A DNA stretch of 34,260 nt from Chloroflexota bacterium (GCA_019873665.1 JAIOAV010000002.1:79485-113744); one strand, 5' to 3'; counted from the stretch's first letter, positions 8,398-16,563 are shown. Notes: a model not told the origin generated them from the letters alone. Program-made: numbers and translations.

Positions 8398-8426
8398 CTT
8401 ATATCACCACCTTGCCTTTTCGTCAA
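8398..8426 (-). promoter_or_regulatory. Promoter of SCP2-SDR-membrane protein operon
   Basis: Minus-strand TTGACG (8426-8421), a 17-bp spacer and TATAAG (8403-8398) match the sigma-70 consensus at 5/6 and 5/6. They lie about 40 bp before the GTG start. Confidence 0.75.
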
Positions 8427-8466
8427 CACGCCGCCGTACTGCCTCGCACACCGGCCGCTTCTCTGG

Positions 8467-8472
8467 TATAAT
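8467..8472 (+). promoter_or_regulatory. -10 box of the FemABX-like gene
   Basis: A perfect TATAAT lies 30 bp before the chosen GTG start. No good -35 is seen 16-18 bp upstream. Transcription would begin near 8479. An in-frame GTG-ATG at 8482/8485 would then be almost leaderless, which favours the start at 8503. Confidence 0.55.
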
Positions 8473-8502
8473 GCGGGCCACGTGATGAAAGGATATCACC
8501 CT

Positions 8503-9576
8503 GTGAGCGAGAGTGCCTTTGTTACATACATCGACAATCTACCTCCAGATCGTTGGGATCGTTGGATCGCGGCCCATCCCACGGGCCATCTGCTGCAAAG
8601 CTGGCAGTGGGGCGAGTTCAAAGCGCGCTTTGGCTGGCAGCCGGTCCGCGTCGCATTGGAGCGCGGGGGAGAGATCGTCGCCGCTGCACAGATCCTGTTG
8701 CGGCGGCTGCCGCTGGGGAAGATGGCATATATCCCCAAAGGGCCTGTGCTCGACCGAGAGGACATACAGACGAGTGCGGCGTTGCAGGCGCTCTGTCGCC
8801 GGGCATTAGCGCCACACCAGCCGGTCTCGCTCAAGATCGAGCCGGATTGGCCCGACTCGGACGAAGCCAGGATGTGGTGTCGTCAGCTAGGCTACCGGCA
8901 GAGTGCCGAGACGATCCAGCCCCAGCACACCATCCTTGTTGATCTGACGCCGGATGAGGAGCAGATTCTCGGCGCCATGAAGCCCAAGACGCGCTATAAC
9001 ATCCGTCTGGCAGCGCGCAAGGGCGTCATCGTCCGCCAAGGCGACGAACGCGACCTGGAAGCTTTCTATCGCTTGATGGAGGTAACAGGTCAGCGCGATC
9101 GCTTTGCCATCCACAGCCACGCCTACTATGACGAGGTGTACCGTCGCTTTGCCGCCCAAGGGCGAGTCGCGCTGTTGATGGCCGAATACGAGGGCAAGCT
9201 GCTGGCATCGCTCATGGCCTTTGCCTTTGGCGAGAAGGCATGGTATATGTACGGGGCTTCTTCCGACGACGACCGCCATCTGATGCCGAACCATCTCTTG
9301 CAGTGGGAAGCGATGCGCTGGGCCAGAAACAAAGGATGCCGCACATACGATCTGTGGGGGATACCCGATCTCGAGATCGCGACGCTGGAGGACAGCGTCA
9401 AGGAAGGCAGGACTCCAGACGCGGCAGAGTCGCCGCTTTATGGCGTATATCGCTTCAAGCGAGGATTCGGCGGCGAGCCGGTGCGTTATGTGGGCGCCTA
9501 CGATCAGGTCTACCGGCCGCTCCTCTACCGTCTGCTCACATGGGCGTGGCAGCAACGGAGAGGGAGCGAGAGGTGA
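8503..9576 (+). CDS. FemABX-family aminoacyltransferase (peptidoglycan bridge type)
   Basis: This 357-residue cytoplasmic protein has the double GNAT fold of FemA/FemB/FemX. These enzymes use aminoacyl-tRNA to add amino acids to the lipid II stem peptide. Visible signatures are LLQSWQWGEFKARFGW (30-45), AYIPKGPV (75-82), then a second GNAT half with the MKPKTRYNIRLAARKGV basic segment, HYLMPN-like RHLMPNHLLQW and YDLWGIPD. The C terminus reads YRFKRGFGGEPVRYVGAYD, as in family members. GTG at 8503 follows AAAGGA by 9 nt; an in-frame GTG/ATG at 8482/8485 has no ribosome site. It stands alone between divergent and convergent genes. The amino acid added cannot be told; glycine is the usual default name. 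Confidence 0.85.
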   Translation: MSESAFVTYIDNLPPDRWDRWIAAHPTGHLLQSWQWGEFKARFGWQPVRVALERGGEIVAAAQILLRRLPLGKMAYIPKGPVLDREDIQTSAALQALCRRALAPHQPVSLKIEPDWPDSDEARMWCRQLGYRQSAETIQPQHTILVDLTPDEEQILGAMKPKTRYNIRLAARKGVIVRQGDERDLEAFYRLMEVTGQRDRFAIHSHAYYDEVYRRFAAQGRVALLMAEYEGKLLASLMAFAFGEKAWYMYGASSDDDRHLMPNHLLQWEAMRWARNKGCRTYDLWGIPDLEIATLEDSVKEGRTPDAAESPLYGVYRFKRGFGGEPVRYVGAYDQVYRPLLYRLLTWAWQQRRGSER

Positions 9577-9594
9577 GGCCCGCATGGCGCGCGC

Positions 9595-9825
9595 TCACCT
9601 CCCGCCTCGTTCACTTTTTTCCAGGTAGGCGCGGTACAGGAAGTAGATAATCGTACAGAGCACGGCCATCTCGACCGTGAGCAAGATGCCCTGCAACACT
9701 GCCGGCAGCATGCGACCCCCGCCGATATAGACCATCGAAGTGCCCAGCGCAAAGGCGACGGCACAGACCACCAGCAAGCCGTAGCGCAATACATTCAGTC
9801 TCTTCTGCTTGTTCTCGCTCAACAT
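9595..9825 (-). CDS. Small two-helix membrane protein
   Basis: This 76-residue protein has a basic N terminus (ENKQKRLNVLR), two hydrophobic helices at about 14-36 and 41-66, and a charged C terminus (YLEKSERGGR). AAGGAG stands 4 nt before the ATG at 9825, a near-ideal ribosome site, and a plausible promoter lies about 165 bp upstream. These support a real gene. The function is unknown. It converges on the FemABX-like gene with 18 bp between stop codons. Confidence 0.7.
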   Translation of the reverse strand: MLSENKQKRLNVLRYGLLVVCAVAFALGTSMVYIGGGRMLPAVLQGILLTVEMAVLCTIIYFLYRAYLEKSERGGR

Positions 9826-9992
9826 GGCGCTCCTTTCCTTCCGCCAGATACGCGCCCCCTATCCGCGCGCTCTATCCATCGGGCGCGCCGCCCTCTGGCT
9901 GTGATGCCAAGCGATCATGCAGGGTTGTGTGTCCAGAAGGAGCCTGTTCATCAACGCCGTGCCACAGGCAGTGATGTCATTGTCTCTCTCAG

Positions 9993-10021
9993 AGTATATT
10001 GCCCGCGCCACAGGCAATCAA
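9993..10021 (-). promoter_or_regulatory. Candidate promoter of small membrane protein gene
   Basis: Minus-strand TTGATT (10021-10016), a 17-bp spacer and TATACT (9998-9993) match the consensus at 4/6 and 5/6. The leader would be about 160 nt long. The 10-bp word gccacaggca occurs twice here (9961 and 10007). Confidence 0.45.
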
Positions 10022-10034
10022 GAGGACTTTTCTC

Positions 10035-11012
10035 CTATAGCGGCAGCGTAACCGGCGCGCCGCGCAGCGCGGCGCTCTGATAGCACGCTTCCACCAGCTC
10101 CACCGCCTTGTAGCCGTCCGTCGCCGTCACCGGCGGCACCTGGCCGTTCACCACCGCGTCCACAAAGAGCCGATCCTCCTCGCGGTAACCCCATTTGTCG
10201 GCGACATCGAGCTGAAAATAGTCACGCACCACGATCTCTTGCGCCAGCCCGGGCGAATACGTTACGCGCTCCATCTCTTCCGTGACGATGGAAGCGTGCC
10301 CGCCATACAGCTCGATCCGCTCAAACGGGAACGCCCACGAGGTATGCGCCGACGAGGAGAACGCGGCAAAATGCCCGCTGGCGAAGGTCAAGATCATGGC
10401 AAAGTCATCCTGCTCAGCGCAGATGTTCTGCTGCGCCTTGCACTGCACCTCGACGACCTCCCCCATCAGCCACCGCGCCATATCCAGCAGGTGGATGGTG
10501 GACTCGTAAAGAAAGCCGCCAGTCACGGCCCGGTTGCATACCCACTGTGGGTTGATCAACTCGCCACGATTCATCTTGATGTTGGCCGAATAGGGGTGAA
10601 ACCCCTCGTCAATCAATCGTCGGGCGAACTTGTACACCGGCGCAAAGCGTCGGTTATGCCCGACCTGATAGAGCGCGCGGCTCTTTTGCGCCGCCGTGAC
10701 AATGTCGCGCGCTTCCTGCAAAGTCGTCGCCATCGGCTTTTCCGAAAAGACGTGAACTCCCCGCGCCAGCGCCTTGAGCACGGCCTCCGTGTGCAGCGTG
10801 TTCGGCGTGCACACGTACACCGCATCTGGCCATTCCGCCAAGAGCACGTCGGCACTAGGAAACGCCTTCCCTCCCACCTCGGCAGCCAGAGACTGAGCGG
10901 GCCGCTCCATGATATCCGCCACGCCGATGATCTCCACGCGCTGATCCTGCTTCAGGTTGCGGGCATGCGTTCTGCCCATATGACCCGCGCCGATAATCCC
11001 GATCTTGACCAT
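10035..11012 (-). CDS. Gfo/Idh/MocA oxidoreductase, IolG-like inositol/sugar dehydrogenase
   Basis: This 325-residue NAD(P)-dependent dehydrogenase has a Rossmann domain with GIIGAGHMG (5-13) and the family EKP motif at 91-93, whose Lys is catalytic. In the substrate domain GGFLYESTIHLLDMARWL carries H174 and D177. The catalytic Asp of B. subtilis IolG, four residues before the His, is replaced here by E170. The family oxidises inositols and sugars at a ring hydroxyl, so a myo-inositol 2-dehydrogenase role fits the cluster. The Glu substitution warns that the substrate may differ. It is the last gene of the LacI-led operon, 15 nt after a TIM-barrel isomerase gene. AGGAG stands before the ATG at 11012. 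Confidence 0.88.
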   Translation of the reverse strand: MVKIGIIGAGHMGRTHARNLKQDQRVEIIGVADIMERPAQSLAAEVGGKAFPSADVLLAEWPDAVYVCTPNTLHTEAVLKALARGVHVFSEKPMATTLQEARDIVTAAQKSRALYQVGHNRRFAPVYKFARRLIDEGFHPYSANIKMNRGELINPQWVCNRAVTGGFLYESTIHLLDMARWLMGEVVEVQCKAQQNICAEQDDFAMILTFASGHFAAFSSSAHTSWAFPFERIELYGGHASIVTEEMERVTYSPGLAQEIVVRDYFQLDVADKWGYREEDRLFVDAVVNGQVPPVTATDGYKAVELVEACYQSAALRGAPVTLPL

Positions 11013-11027
11013 TTCTCGCTCTCCTCT

Positions 11028-11984
11028 CTATGCCAATAACGCCCGCGTCGCCGCCAGCGCTTCGTCCAAGTGATCGGCGTAACGCGGGCGAATCTCCAGC
11101 GTAATCAACCCCTCATAGTCCGTCAGTAGCTGCAGCGCCTGGCGCAGCGGTATTTCCCCCCATCCCGGCGGCATATGCAGATCGCCCTGCCCCAGCGGCA
11201 GCCGTTCTCCCTGATCCGACGTATAGCCATCGAGCTTGCCAAAATTGTCGTGCAGATGGATATGACGCACATAGGGGGCGGCCCGTCGCACGGCATCCAG
11301 AAAGTCAAAGCCGCAGGTCCGCGCCGCGATATAGGTGTGCCCGGTATCCAGCGTCATCCCCAGCGCCGGATGGCCCACGGCGTCTATCTGCGCCGCCACC
11401 TCTTCCACCAGCAAGCCAGGATGATATGTCGGCAGCGCCTCGATGCCGAGTCCGGCACGTGTCAGCGTTGCCACCTCCCAGAGATGCGGGTCGCGGTTTT
11501 CCATGGCGATCACGACGCCGAGCTCCGCAGCGCGCTCGGCCAATCTCTGCAACGCCGCCATCTCCCGCTTTCTTCGCTCCGCCATTGTCTGCGCGTCGGG
11601 CAGGGGAGCCAGGCCCCAGTAGGCGTCATGCAAAGCCACCAGGCCGCTGTGATACACATAGATCGTCGCCTCTACTTCGGCGCTGAACTCGAGATAGGCT
11701 GCCAGCGCCTTCTCGGCGACCCGATCCGCTGTATCGAGCTGCAGGTTGAGGTCACACGGGCCATGCACCGCGTAGCGCAGTGGGTAGCGTCGCGTGATCT
11801 CTTTCACGCGCGCCACCCGCTCCCGGTGCAGCCGTCCGTTGATCACAGCATTCACCCCATAACCCGATAGCTCGGCGCCATCATAGCCGAGCGCCACAGC
11901 CCGCTCCAATTCCTGCTCCAATGCGGACAGCCGGCCATTCAGATGCCCGCCGTCAATATTGATCGCGATCCCTTTCACGCTCAT
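11028..11984 (-). CDS. Xylose-isomerase-like TIM barrel (sugar epimerase), copy 1
   Basis: This 318-residue protein belongs to the AP-endonuclease-2/xylose-isomerase-like family, whose members isomerise or epimerise keto-sugars with a divalent metal. Expected ligands are visible: E162 (AMENRD), D213 and H216 (TLDTGH), H241/H245 (HIHLHDN) and E297 (TLEIRP). It shares the unusual block GDLHMPPGWGEIP (268-280) with the second barrel protein at 13278-14183, and the two N termini also match (SVKGIAINI and SIKGIGINI). Thermotoga IolO, the 5-keto-L-gluconate epimerase of inositol breakdown, has this fold. That role is an inference from context. AAGGAG stands 6 nt before the ATG at 11984. It lies between the transporter and the Gfo/Idh gene. 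Confidence 0.85.
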   Translation of the reverse strand: MSVKGIAINIDGGHLNGRLSALEQELERAVALGYDGAELSGYGVNAVINGRLHRERVARVKEITRRYPLRYAVHGPCDLNLQLDTADRVAEKALAAYLEFSAEVEATIYVYHSGLVALHDAYWGLAPLPDAQTMAERRKREMAALQRLAERAAELGVVIAMENRDPHLWEVATLTRAGLGIEALPTYHPGLLVEEVAAQIDAVGHPALGMTLDTGHTYIAARTCGFDFLDAVRRAAPYVRHIHLHDNFGKLDGYTSDQGERLPLGQGDLHMPPGWGEIPLRQALQLLTDYEGLITLEIRPRYADHLDEALAATRALLA

Positions 11985-12008
11985 CCGCTGCTCCTTGGCA
12001 AATGGATT

Positions 12009-13277
12009 CTAGACTGCCTGTGATATGCGCCGCTTGCGCCATAGCGCGGCCATCATGAACATTCCCATTACGGCGGCAGCGATCCAGAAACCGAACGCCA
12101 CTCCCCAGCCCCAGCGATCCGCCACGACGCCGGAGAGGACACCGCCGATGCCGGCGCCAACATAGTTGCTGAAATCGAGAAAGCCTGCCGCGGAGGATAC
12201 CCGCCCTTCCCCGCTCTGCGTCATCGGCAACGCCGTCAGCAACAGGCCATTGGCGCCATTGCTGAGCGCGCCGATCAGTCCCAACGCCAGCGGGATGGCA
12301 GCCAGGCCGAACGCCGCGACGAGGGGGCGATAGAGCACAACCGCCAGTGCCAGTCCGGCAAAGAGGCCGATGCCGACCGGCGCCTCCTCAGCGCGGAAGA
12401 AACGGTGCGAGACCCATCCCGCTAACACCACGCCAACGCCACCCGCCAGCGGCAGCCAGATGGCATTGGCAGCGGCTTGCGTGATGCCAAATCGGTACAC
12501 CTCGGATAGATAAGTCGGCGTCCAGAGGGTAAAGCTCTCTTTCACGGCGCCGAGACAGACGCATGCCAACGCGGCCAGTGGTAGCCGGGGATGGCGCAGC
12601 ATGTACATCCACGCCTCTCGCATGCCTCCCTGTCGCAGCGACGTCGTTCCATTTGTCTCTGGCGCGGGCAGTCCCACGTCCGCCGGCGCATCGCGTACGC
12701 GCCACACCCAGTGCGCCGCCGAGAGGATGAGCAGCGCCGCTGGCGTCCAGAATGCCGCCCGCCAGCCAACCCGCGCGATGAGAAAGCCCGCCAGCAGCCA
12801 TGAGACGATGTGCCCGGCAGTGTAGCAGGGGCCAAAGATGGCAGTCACACGGGCGCGCTGGCGACGGCCAAACCAATTGCCCAGCACGCGCATGATCGGT
12901 CCCCACCCTGTCGCCTGGACATAGCCATTCGCGCCCCAGATCAGCGCCAGCAGGAGGAGACGGTTGGAGAAGCCAAAGCTCAGGTTGGCCAGAGCAGAGC
13001 CGATGAGGCCCGTCGCGACAAAGAGGCGCGGGCTCCACCGATCCCCCAGCACCCCGTTGACGAGTTGGCCCAGCGCGTACACCCAGAAAAAGGCGGTGCC
13101 GATCCATCCCGTCTCCGATTTGGTCCAGCCCAAATCGGACTGCAAGGCAGGCAAGGCCACAGCCAGATTGACACGGCCCAGATACAGGCTGGCATAAGTG
13201 AGCCATGATGTGACCAGGATGCGTCGCTGCCAGTGGCGCAGCGCGACACGCCGCTCGTTATCGTCCGCCTGTGGCAT
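12009..13277 (-). CDS. MFS transporter, OPA-like (organophosphate/acid uptake)
   Basis: This 422-residue protein has about twelve hydrophobic helices. The first helix contains LYLGRVNLAVALPALQ, and the NGYVQATGWGP and LGNWFGRRQRAR blocks follow. These resemble the organophosphate:phosphate antiporter (GlpT/UhpT) and related anion:cation symporter branches of the MFS. Such transporters carry sugar phosphates or organic acids. Its ATG (13277) directly abuts the TAG of the preceding TIM-barrel gene, so the two are probably translationally coupled. The operon context makes it the likely importer of the catabolised substrate. A phosphorylated cyclitol or a sugar acid is more likely than a neutral sugar, but this is inference. 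Confidence 0.87.
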   Translation of the reverse strand: MPQADDNERRVALRHWQRRILVTSWLTYASLYLGRVNLAVALPALQSDLGWTKSETGWIGTAFFWVYALGQLVNGVLGDRWSPRLFVATGLIGSALANLSFGFSNRLLLLALIWGANGYVQATGWGPIMRVLGNWFGRRQRARVTAIFGPCYTAGHIVSWLLAGFLIARVGWRAAFWTPAALLILSAAHWVWRVRDAPADVGLPAPETNGTTSLRQGGMREAWMYMLRHPRLPLAALACVCLGAVKESFTLWTPTYLSEVYRFGITQAAANAIWLPLAGGVGVVLAGWVSHRFFRAEEAPVGIGLFAGLALAVVLYRPLVAAFGLAAIPLALGLIGALSNGANGLLLTALPMTQSGEGRVSSAAGFLDFSNYVGAGIGGVLSGVVADRWGWGVAFGFWIAAAVMGMFMMAALWRKRRISQAV

Positions 13278-14183
13278 CTATGCTGCGCGCTCCTCTGCGG
13301 TCAGCGCTGCCAGGCGGCGCACTTCCTGTAGCACCTGTGGGGCCAAGTCGGCAAAGCGCGATTGCAGCTCGATCGTCAGGACGGCGGGCGGGGTGCGCAA
13401 GCTAGCAAAAGCCTGCTCGAACGGGATCTTGCCCCAGCCAGGCGGCAAGTGCATGTCGCCGATGCCAAAGGGAGAGGTGTAGATGTACGGCACACTGAAG
13501 GGTATTTCCACGTCCAGCCCGAAATTGTCATGGACATGGAAAGTGGCAATCAACGGCGCGGCCAGACGGAACATCTCGAGGAAGTCCTGCTTGTGGTGCC
13601 TCACCGTGAGAAAGGCGTGGCCCAGGTCAAAGGTGATCCCCACGGCGGGATGCGCGGTCTCTTGTACTTGCGCCACAAGCTGGGTGATGTCGCTACTGTA
13701 TGAGTCGGTGTCGCCGTTTTCCACACCGATCACGATACCCGCCGCCGCGGCCAGGTCGCCCATCTCGCGCAAGGCTTCACGCTCCATCGCTTTCAGTTCG
13801 GCGAGCCCCCGCCCTGACCGCTCGTTGGTGAAATCGAGCCGCCCGGCATGATATACGATCGCCTCGGCGCGAATCCGCTGCGCAAAGGCGATAGTGGCGC
13901 GAAAGACATCCTTCTGCAAGTCGTGGTAGGTGGCATCAAAGAGATTGAGCGGGTCGGGCGCATGAACCGTGTAGCGAAAAGGCAGGTCGGAGAGGATCTC
14001 CACCACGCGGCGCACGCGCGGCTCGCACAGTTGTCCCCCAAAGATAGCGTCCACGCCATGCGCCGGGATCTCGGCATAGTCGAACCCACACGTGGCAAAA
14101 TACCGCAGGTCCTGCTCTAGGAGTTGCAGGTCGCCGTTGATCCGGCCTGAATGGATGTTGATGCCAATCCCCTTGATGCTCAT
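13278..14183 (-). CDS. Xylose-isomerase-like TIM barrel (sugar epimerase), copy 2
   Basis: This 301-residue paralogue of the barrel protein at 11028-11984 has metal-site candidates E155 (GVENGD), D186 and H189 (TFDLGH), H216/H218 (FHVHDN) and E272 (TIELQ). GDMHLPPGWGKIP (242-254) matches the block in copy 1. An in-frame ATG at 14216 exists. The one at 14183 has GAGGAG 6 nt upstream and aligns with the start of copy 1, so it is preferred. It follows a 130-nt gap that holds a long inverted repeat, and abuts the transporter start codon. The two copies may act on successive keto-acid intermediates or on different epimers; an IolO-like step is plausible for one of them. Confidence 0.85.
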   Translation of the reverse strand: MSIKGIGINIHSGRINGDLQLLEQDLRYFATCGFDYAEIPAHGVDAIFGGQLCEPRVRRVVEILSDLPFRYTVHAPDPLNLFDATYHDLQKDVFRATIAFAQRIRAEAIVYHAGRLDFTNERSGRGLAELKAMEREALREMGDLAAAAGIVIGVENGDTDSYSSDITQLVAQVQETAHPAVGITFDLGHAFLTVRHHKQDFLEMFRLAAPLIATFHVHDNFGLDVEIPFSVPYIYTSPFGIGDMHLPPGWGKIPFEQAFASLRTPPAVLTIELQSRFADLAPQVLQEVRRLAALTAEERAA

Positions 14184-14221
14184 CTTTCTCTCCTCATGAT
14201 CCGCATTGCACGACATAGAGA

Positions 14222-14280
14222 ACGGGCACCCCCTGTGTGGTCAGGAATTGGCATATTCTGCACACCTTTGGGGTGCCCGT
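14222..14280 (-). repeat. Long intercistronic stem-loop in the catabolic operon
   Basis: Arms 14222-14232 and 14270-14280 are perfect 11-bp inverted copies (ACGGGCACCCC / GGGGTGCCCGT). Inside them GTGTG (14235-14239) and CACAC (14261-14265) extend the stem past small bulges. The loop is about 20 nt. It separates the second zinc dehydrogenase gene from the downstream barrel gene. It lacks a U tract, so it may be a partial terminator, an RNA-stability element or a repetitive palindrome. Confidence 0.65.
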
Positions 14281-14313
14281 CAACTGGTAATCGGCTCTGG
14301 CCGTGTCAGTTGC

Positions 14314-15342
14314 TCAGGACGGGAGGATCAGTACCTTGATCGCCTCGCCTGCGCGCATGGCTGCAAAGCCCCTCTCGATCTCGGCCAGCGGGAGTTGATG
14401 CGTCAGGAACACAGATGGCTTGATCACGCCGCTCTCCAACATCTTGATGGTCGTCGGGAAGGTATTGATGCCGATAAAAGTGCCATAGACCGTCAATTCC
14501 TTGCGCGTGATATCATACTGGCTGATGGCAGGACGGGCCTGTTGGTTCATACCAAACAGCACGATCTTGCCGCCCACAGCTGCAACATCAATCGCCTGAC
14601 CAAAGAGCGCGCCCACTGCATCTACGACGACGTCCGCGCCGCCTCTGGTCTTGATGCGGATATAGGCAGTGGCATCCTGCTCCTTGGCATTGACCACATC
14701 AAAGCCGGCATCTGCCGCCAGTTTGAGGCGATAGGGCGCGATATCAGAAAGGACAATTCGGCCGGCGCCCGCCGCGCGGAAGAACACGGCGAACATCAAG
14801 CCCACTGGCCCCGCACCCAGGATAGCCGCCGTCTCGCCTGGCTGCAAGCGGACTTTGCTCGTGCCGCCCACCACGCAAGAGAGGAGCTCGGTAAAGACGG
14901 CATCTTGCAGCGGCACATGCTCGGCAATCTGAAAGAGCGCTCGCTCTGGCGCCAAACTATACTTGGCAAAGCCGCCATTTAGGTAGATGCCCAGCGTGGT
15001 GAAATCCTCACACTGGTTAGGCCGTCCTGCCTGACAGGCGCTGCACAAGCCGCAATACAAGTTAGGCGCCACGACCACGCGATCGCCCGGCCTAAAGTGC
15101 GAGACTCCCTTGCCCACCTCCAGCACACGCGCCACATACTCGTGTCCCAGGACCGCGCCAGGTGTCGCCGGGTGTCCCGGCGGCACCTCCAGGATGTGCA
15201 CGTCGGTGCCGCAAATCCCCGCCCCTTCCACTTGCAACAAAACATCCTCGGGATTGCTGATGCGGGGCACCGGCACTTGTTTGAGGGCCAGCTTGCCCTC
15301 TCCCTCAAAGACGGCCGCCAACATCGTCTGCTCTTGGCTCAT
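14314..15342 (-). CDS. Zinc-dependent medium-chain dehydrogenase (polyol/sugar type)
   Basis: This 342-residue enzyme has the MDR fold. Catalytic zinc ligands are C44 (GICGTDVH), H67 and E68 (LGHEY), with E152 in ELLSCVVGG as the likely further ligand. The structural zinc site is complete: C97, C100, C103 and C111. The cofactor loop is GAGPVG (176-181). Family relatives include sorbitol/L-iditol, threonine and other polyol dehydrogenases, so it probably oxidises a secondary alcohol on a polyol or sugar acid with NAD. AAGGAG stands 8 nt before the ATG at 15342. It sits 2 nt behind the IolM-like gene and is co-transcribed with it. It may act earlier or later in the same pathway; the substrate is unknown. 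Confidence 0.88.
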   Translation of the reverse strand: MSQEQTMLAAVFEGEGKLALKQVPVPRISNPEDVLLQVEGAGICGTDVHILEVPPGHPATPGAVLGHEYVARVLEVGKGVSHFRPGDRVVVAPNLYCGLCSACQAGRPNQCEDFTTLGIYLNGGFAKYSLAPERALFQIAEHVPLQDAVFTELLSCVVGGTSKVRLQPGETAAILGAGPVGLMFAVFFRAAGAGRIVLSDIAPYRLKLAADAGFDVVNAKEQDATAYIRIKTRGGADVVVDAVGALFGQAIDVAAVGGKIVLFGMNQQARPAISQYDITRKELTVYGTFIGINTFPTTIKMLESGVIKPSVFLTHQLPLAEIERGFAAMRAGEAIKVLILPS

Positions 15343-15344
15343 GC

Positions 15345-16514
15345 CTAGCTCTCCTTGTCGGTCATGACAACCATGATCTTGCCGTCACGGCGCTCGGTGG
15401 ACTGGCGGATGGCATCCACCACGTCTTCCAGCTTGTAACGCGCCGTGATGATCGGCCGCAGGTCAATCAGCCCAGAGGCCATAAGTCGGATGACGTTCGG
15501 GAAGTTGGCATCACCAGAGTGGCCCTGCGCACCATAGATCTGCGCGCGACGCACCTGGAAATGTTCCAGGTAGAGCGGTACCCGCTGTGCCGCACGGCCG
15601 ATTTGCACGATCTTGCAGTTGATGGCCATGGCACGCTCCATCTGCGGCAGTGTCAGATGCGGTGCGCCAGCCGCCTCCACCTGGAAATCTGCCCCCTCGC
15701 CGCCCGTCAGGTCCATAATCACATCGGCCGGCACGACAGCGCGCGGGTCAAACACATGATCCGCCCCCACTTTGGAGGCTAGGCTGCGTCGGTTCTCCGA
15801 CACCTCAAAGACGATCACCTTGGCTGCTCCCGCCGCCTTGCAGAGGGCGGTCGCCGCCAGACCGATTGGGCCAGCGCCAAAGACGACCGCGTAGGCCCCC
15901 GGTTTGAACCCACCAGCCCGCGAGAAGATCGCATTGTATGACACGCTGGTGGGCTCCACCAGTGCCCCCGCTTCATAGACTTTGGTCTCGTCGTGGTAAC
16001 GGTCCATCAGCGCGTTCAGCTTCCAACAATACTTGGCGCCGACGGCGATATAGTTAGCAAAAGCGCCGTTGATGGTAAAGCCGATCTCCTCCAGGTTGGT
16101 GCAATGATTGGGGAAGCCATTGCGGCAGGGCGTGCAATGACCGCACCAGATCATCTCCTCCGCCGTCACCATATCGCCTACCTGCAGGTCTTTGACATTC
16201 GGGCCAACCTTCACGATGCGACCCGAGAACTCGTGCCCCAGCACTGACGGGAATTTCGTCAGGCCCGGATACAGGATGTAGTTGTCCTTGTCCGTCTCAT
16301 AAAAGTGCATATCAGAGCCGCATACGCCACACGCCTTGACTTCGATGAGCACATCATCTGGCCCGATCTCCGGTGTCGGCAGCGTCTCGACGCTCAGATG
16401 TGGATTCCGCCAGACGGCGCTGCCCGTCGCTGCCTTGCCTGTCGTCCGCTCAAAATCGGAGAGCGCATACCCCTCGCGTGGTTGCCAATCCGCCCGTAGT
16501 ACCAGCCCTCTCAT
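15345..16514 (-). CDS. Scyllo-inosose 3-dehydrogenase-like zinc enzyme (IolM type)
   Basis: This 389-residue MDR dehydrogenase has C65 (GVCGSD), H94 and E95 (LGHEF), E187 (LVEPTS), structural zinc cysteines C124, C127, C130 and C138, and cofactor loop GAGPIG (213-218). Several blocks match what I recall of Thermotoga maritima TM0412 (IolM): the VWRNP start, NYILYPGLTKFP, EEMIWCGHC, GFPNHC, LVEPTSVSYNA and FQVRRAQIYGAQGHSG. IolM oxidises scyllo-inosose (2-keto-myo-inositol) to a diketo compound with NAD. This is the best functional clue in the operon. An ATG at 16544 is in frame, but AGGAG is 8 nt before the ATG at 16514, so that start is used. The gene lies 49 nt after lacI. Confidence 0.85.
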   Translation of the reverse strand: MRGLVLRADWQPREGYALSDFERTTGKAATGSAVWRNPHLSVETLPTPEIGPDDVLIEVKACGVCGSDMHFYETDKDNYILYPGLTKFPSVLGHEFSGRIVKVGPNVKDLQVGDMVTAEEMIWCGHCTPCRNGFPNHCTNLEEIGFTINGAFANYIAVGAKYCWKLNALMDRYHDETKVYEAGALVEPTSVSYNAIFSRAGGFKPGAYAVVFGAGPIGLAATALCKAAGAAKVIVFEVSENRRSLASKVGADHVFDPRAVVPADVIMDLTGGEGADFQVEAAGAPHLTLPQMERAMAINCKIVQIGRAAQRVPLYLEHFQVRRAQIYGAQGHSGDANFPNVIRLMASGLIDLRPIITARYKLEDVVDAIRQSTERRDGKIMVVMTDKES

Positions 16515-16563
16515 GTTTCTCGCTCCTCTCTTTTGCTCTGTCATATAGACTTCTAGTAATGTC

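Noticed and set aside
10807..10820. Partial copy of the LacI palindrome inside the Gfo/Idh gene
   Set aside because: It matches only about 9-10 of 14 bases in coding sequence, as expected by chance.
14222..14280. Insertion-sequence ends
   Set aside because: The arms are only 59 bp apart with no transposase and no target duplication seen; a stem-loop explains them better.
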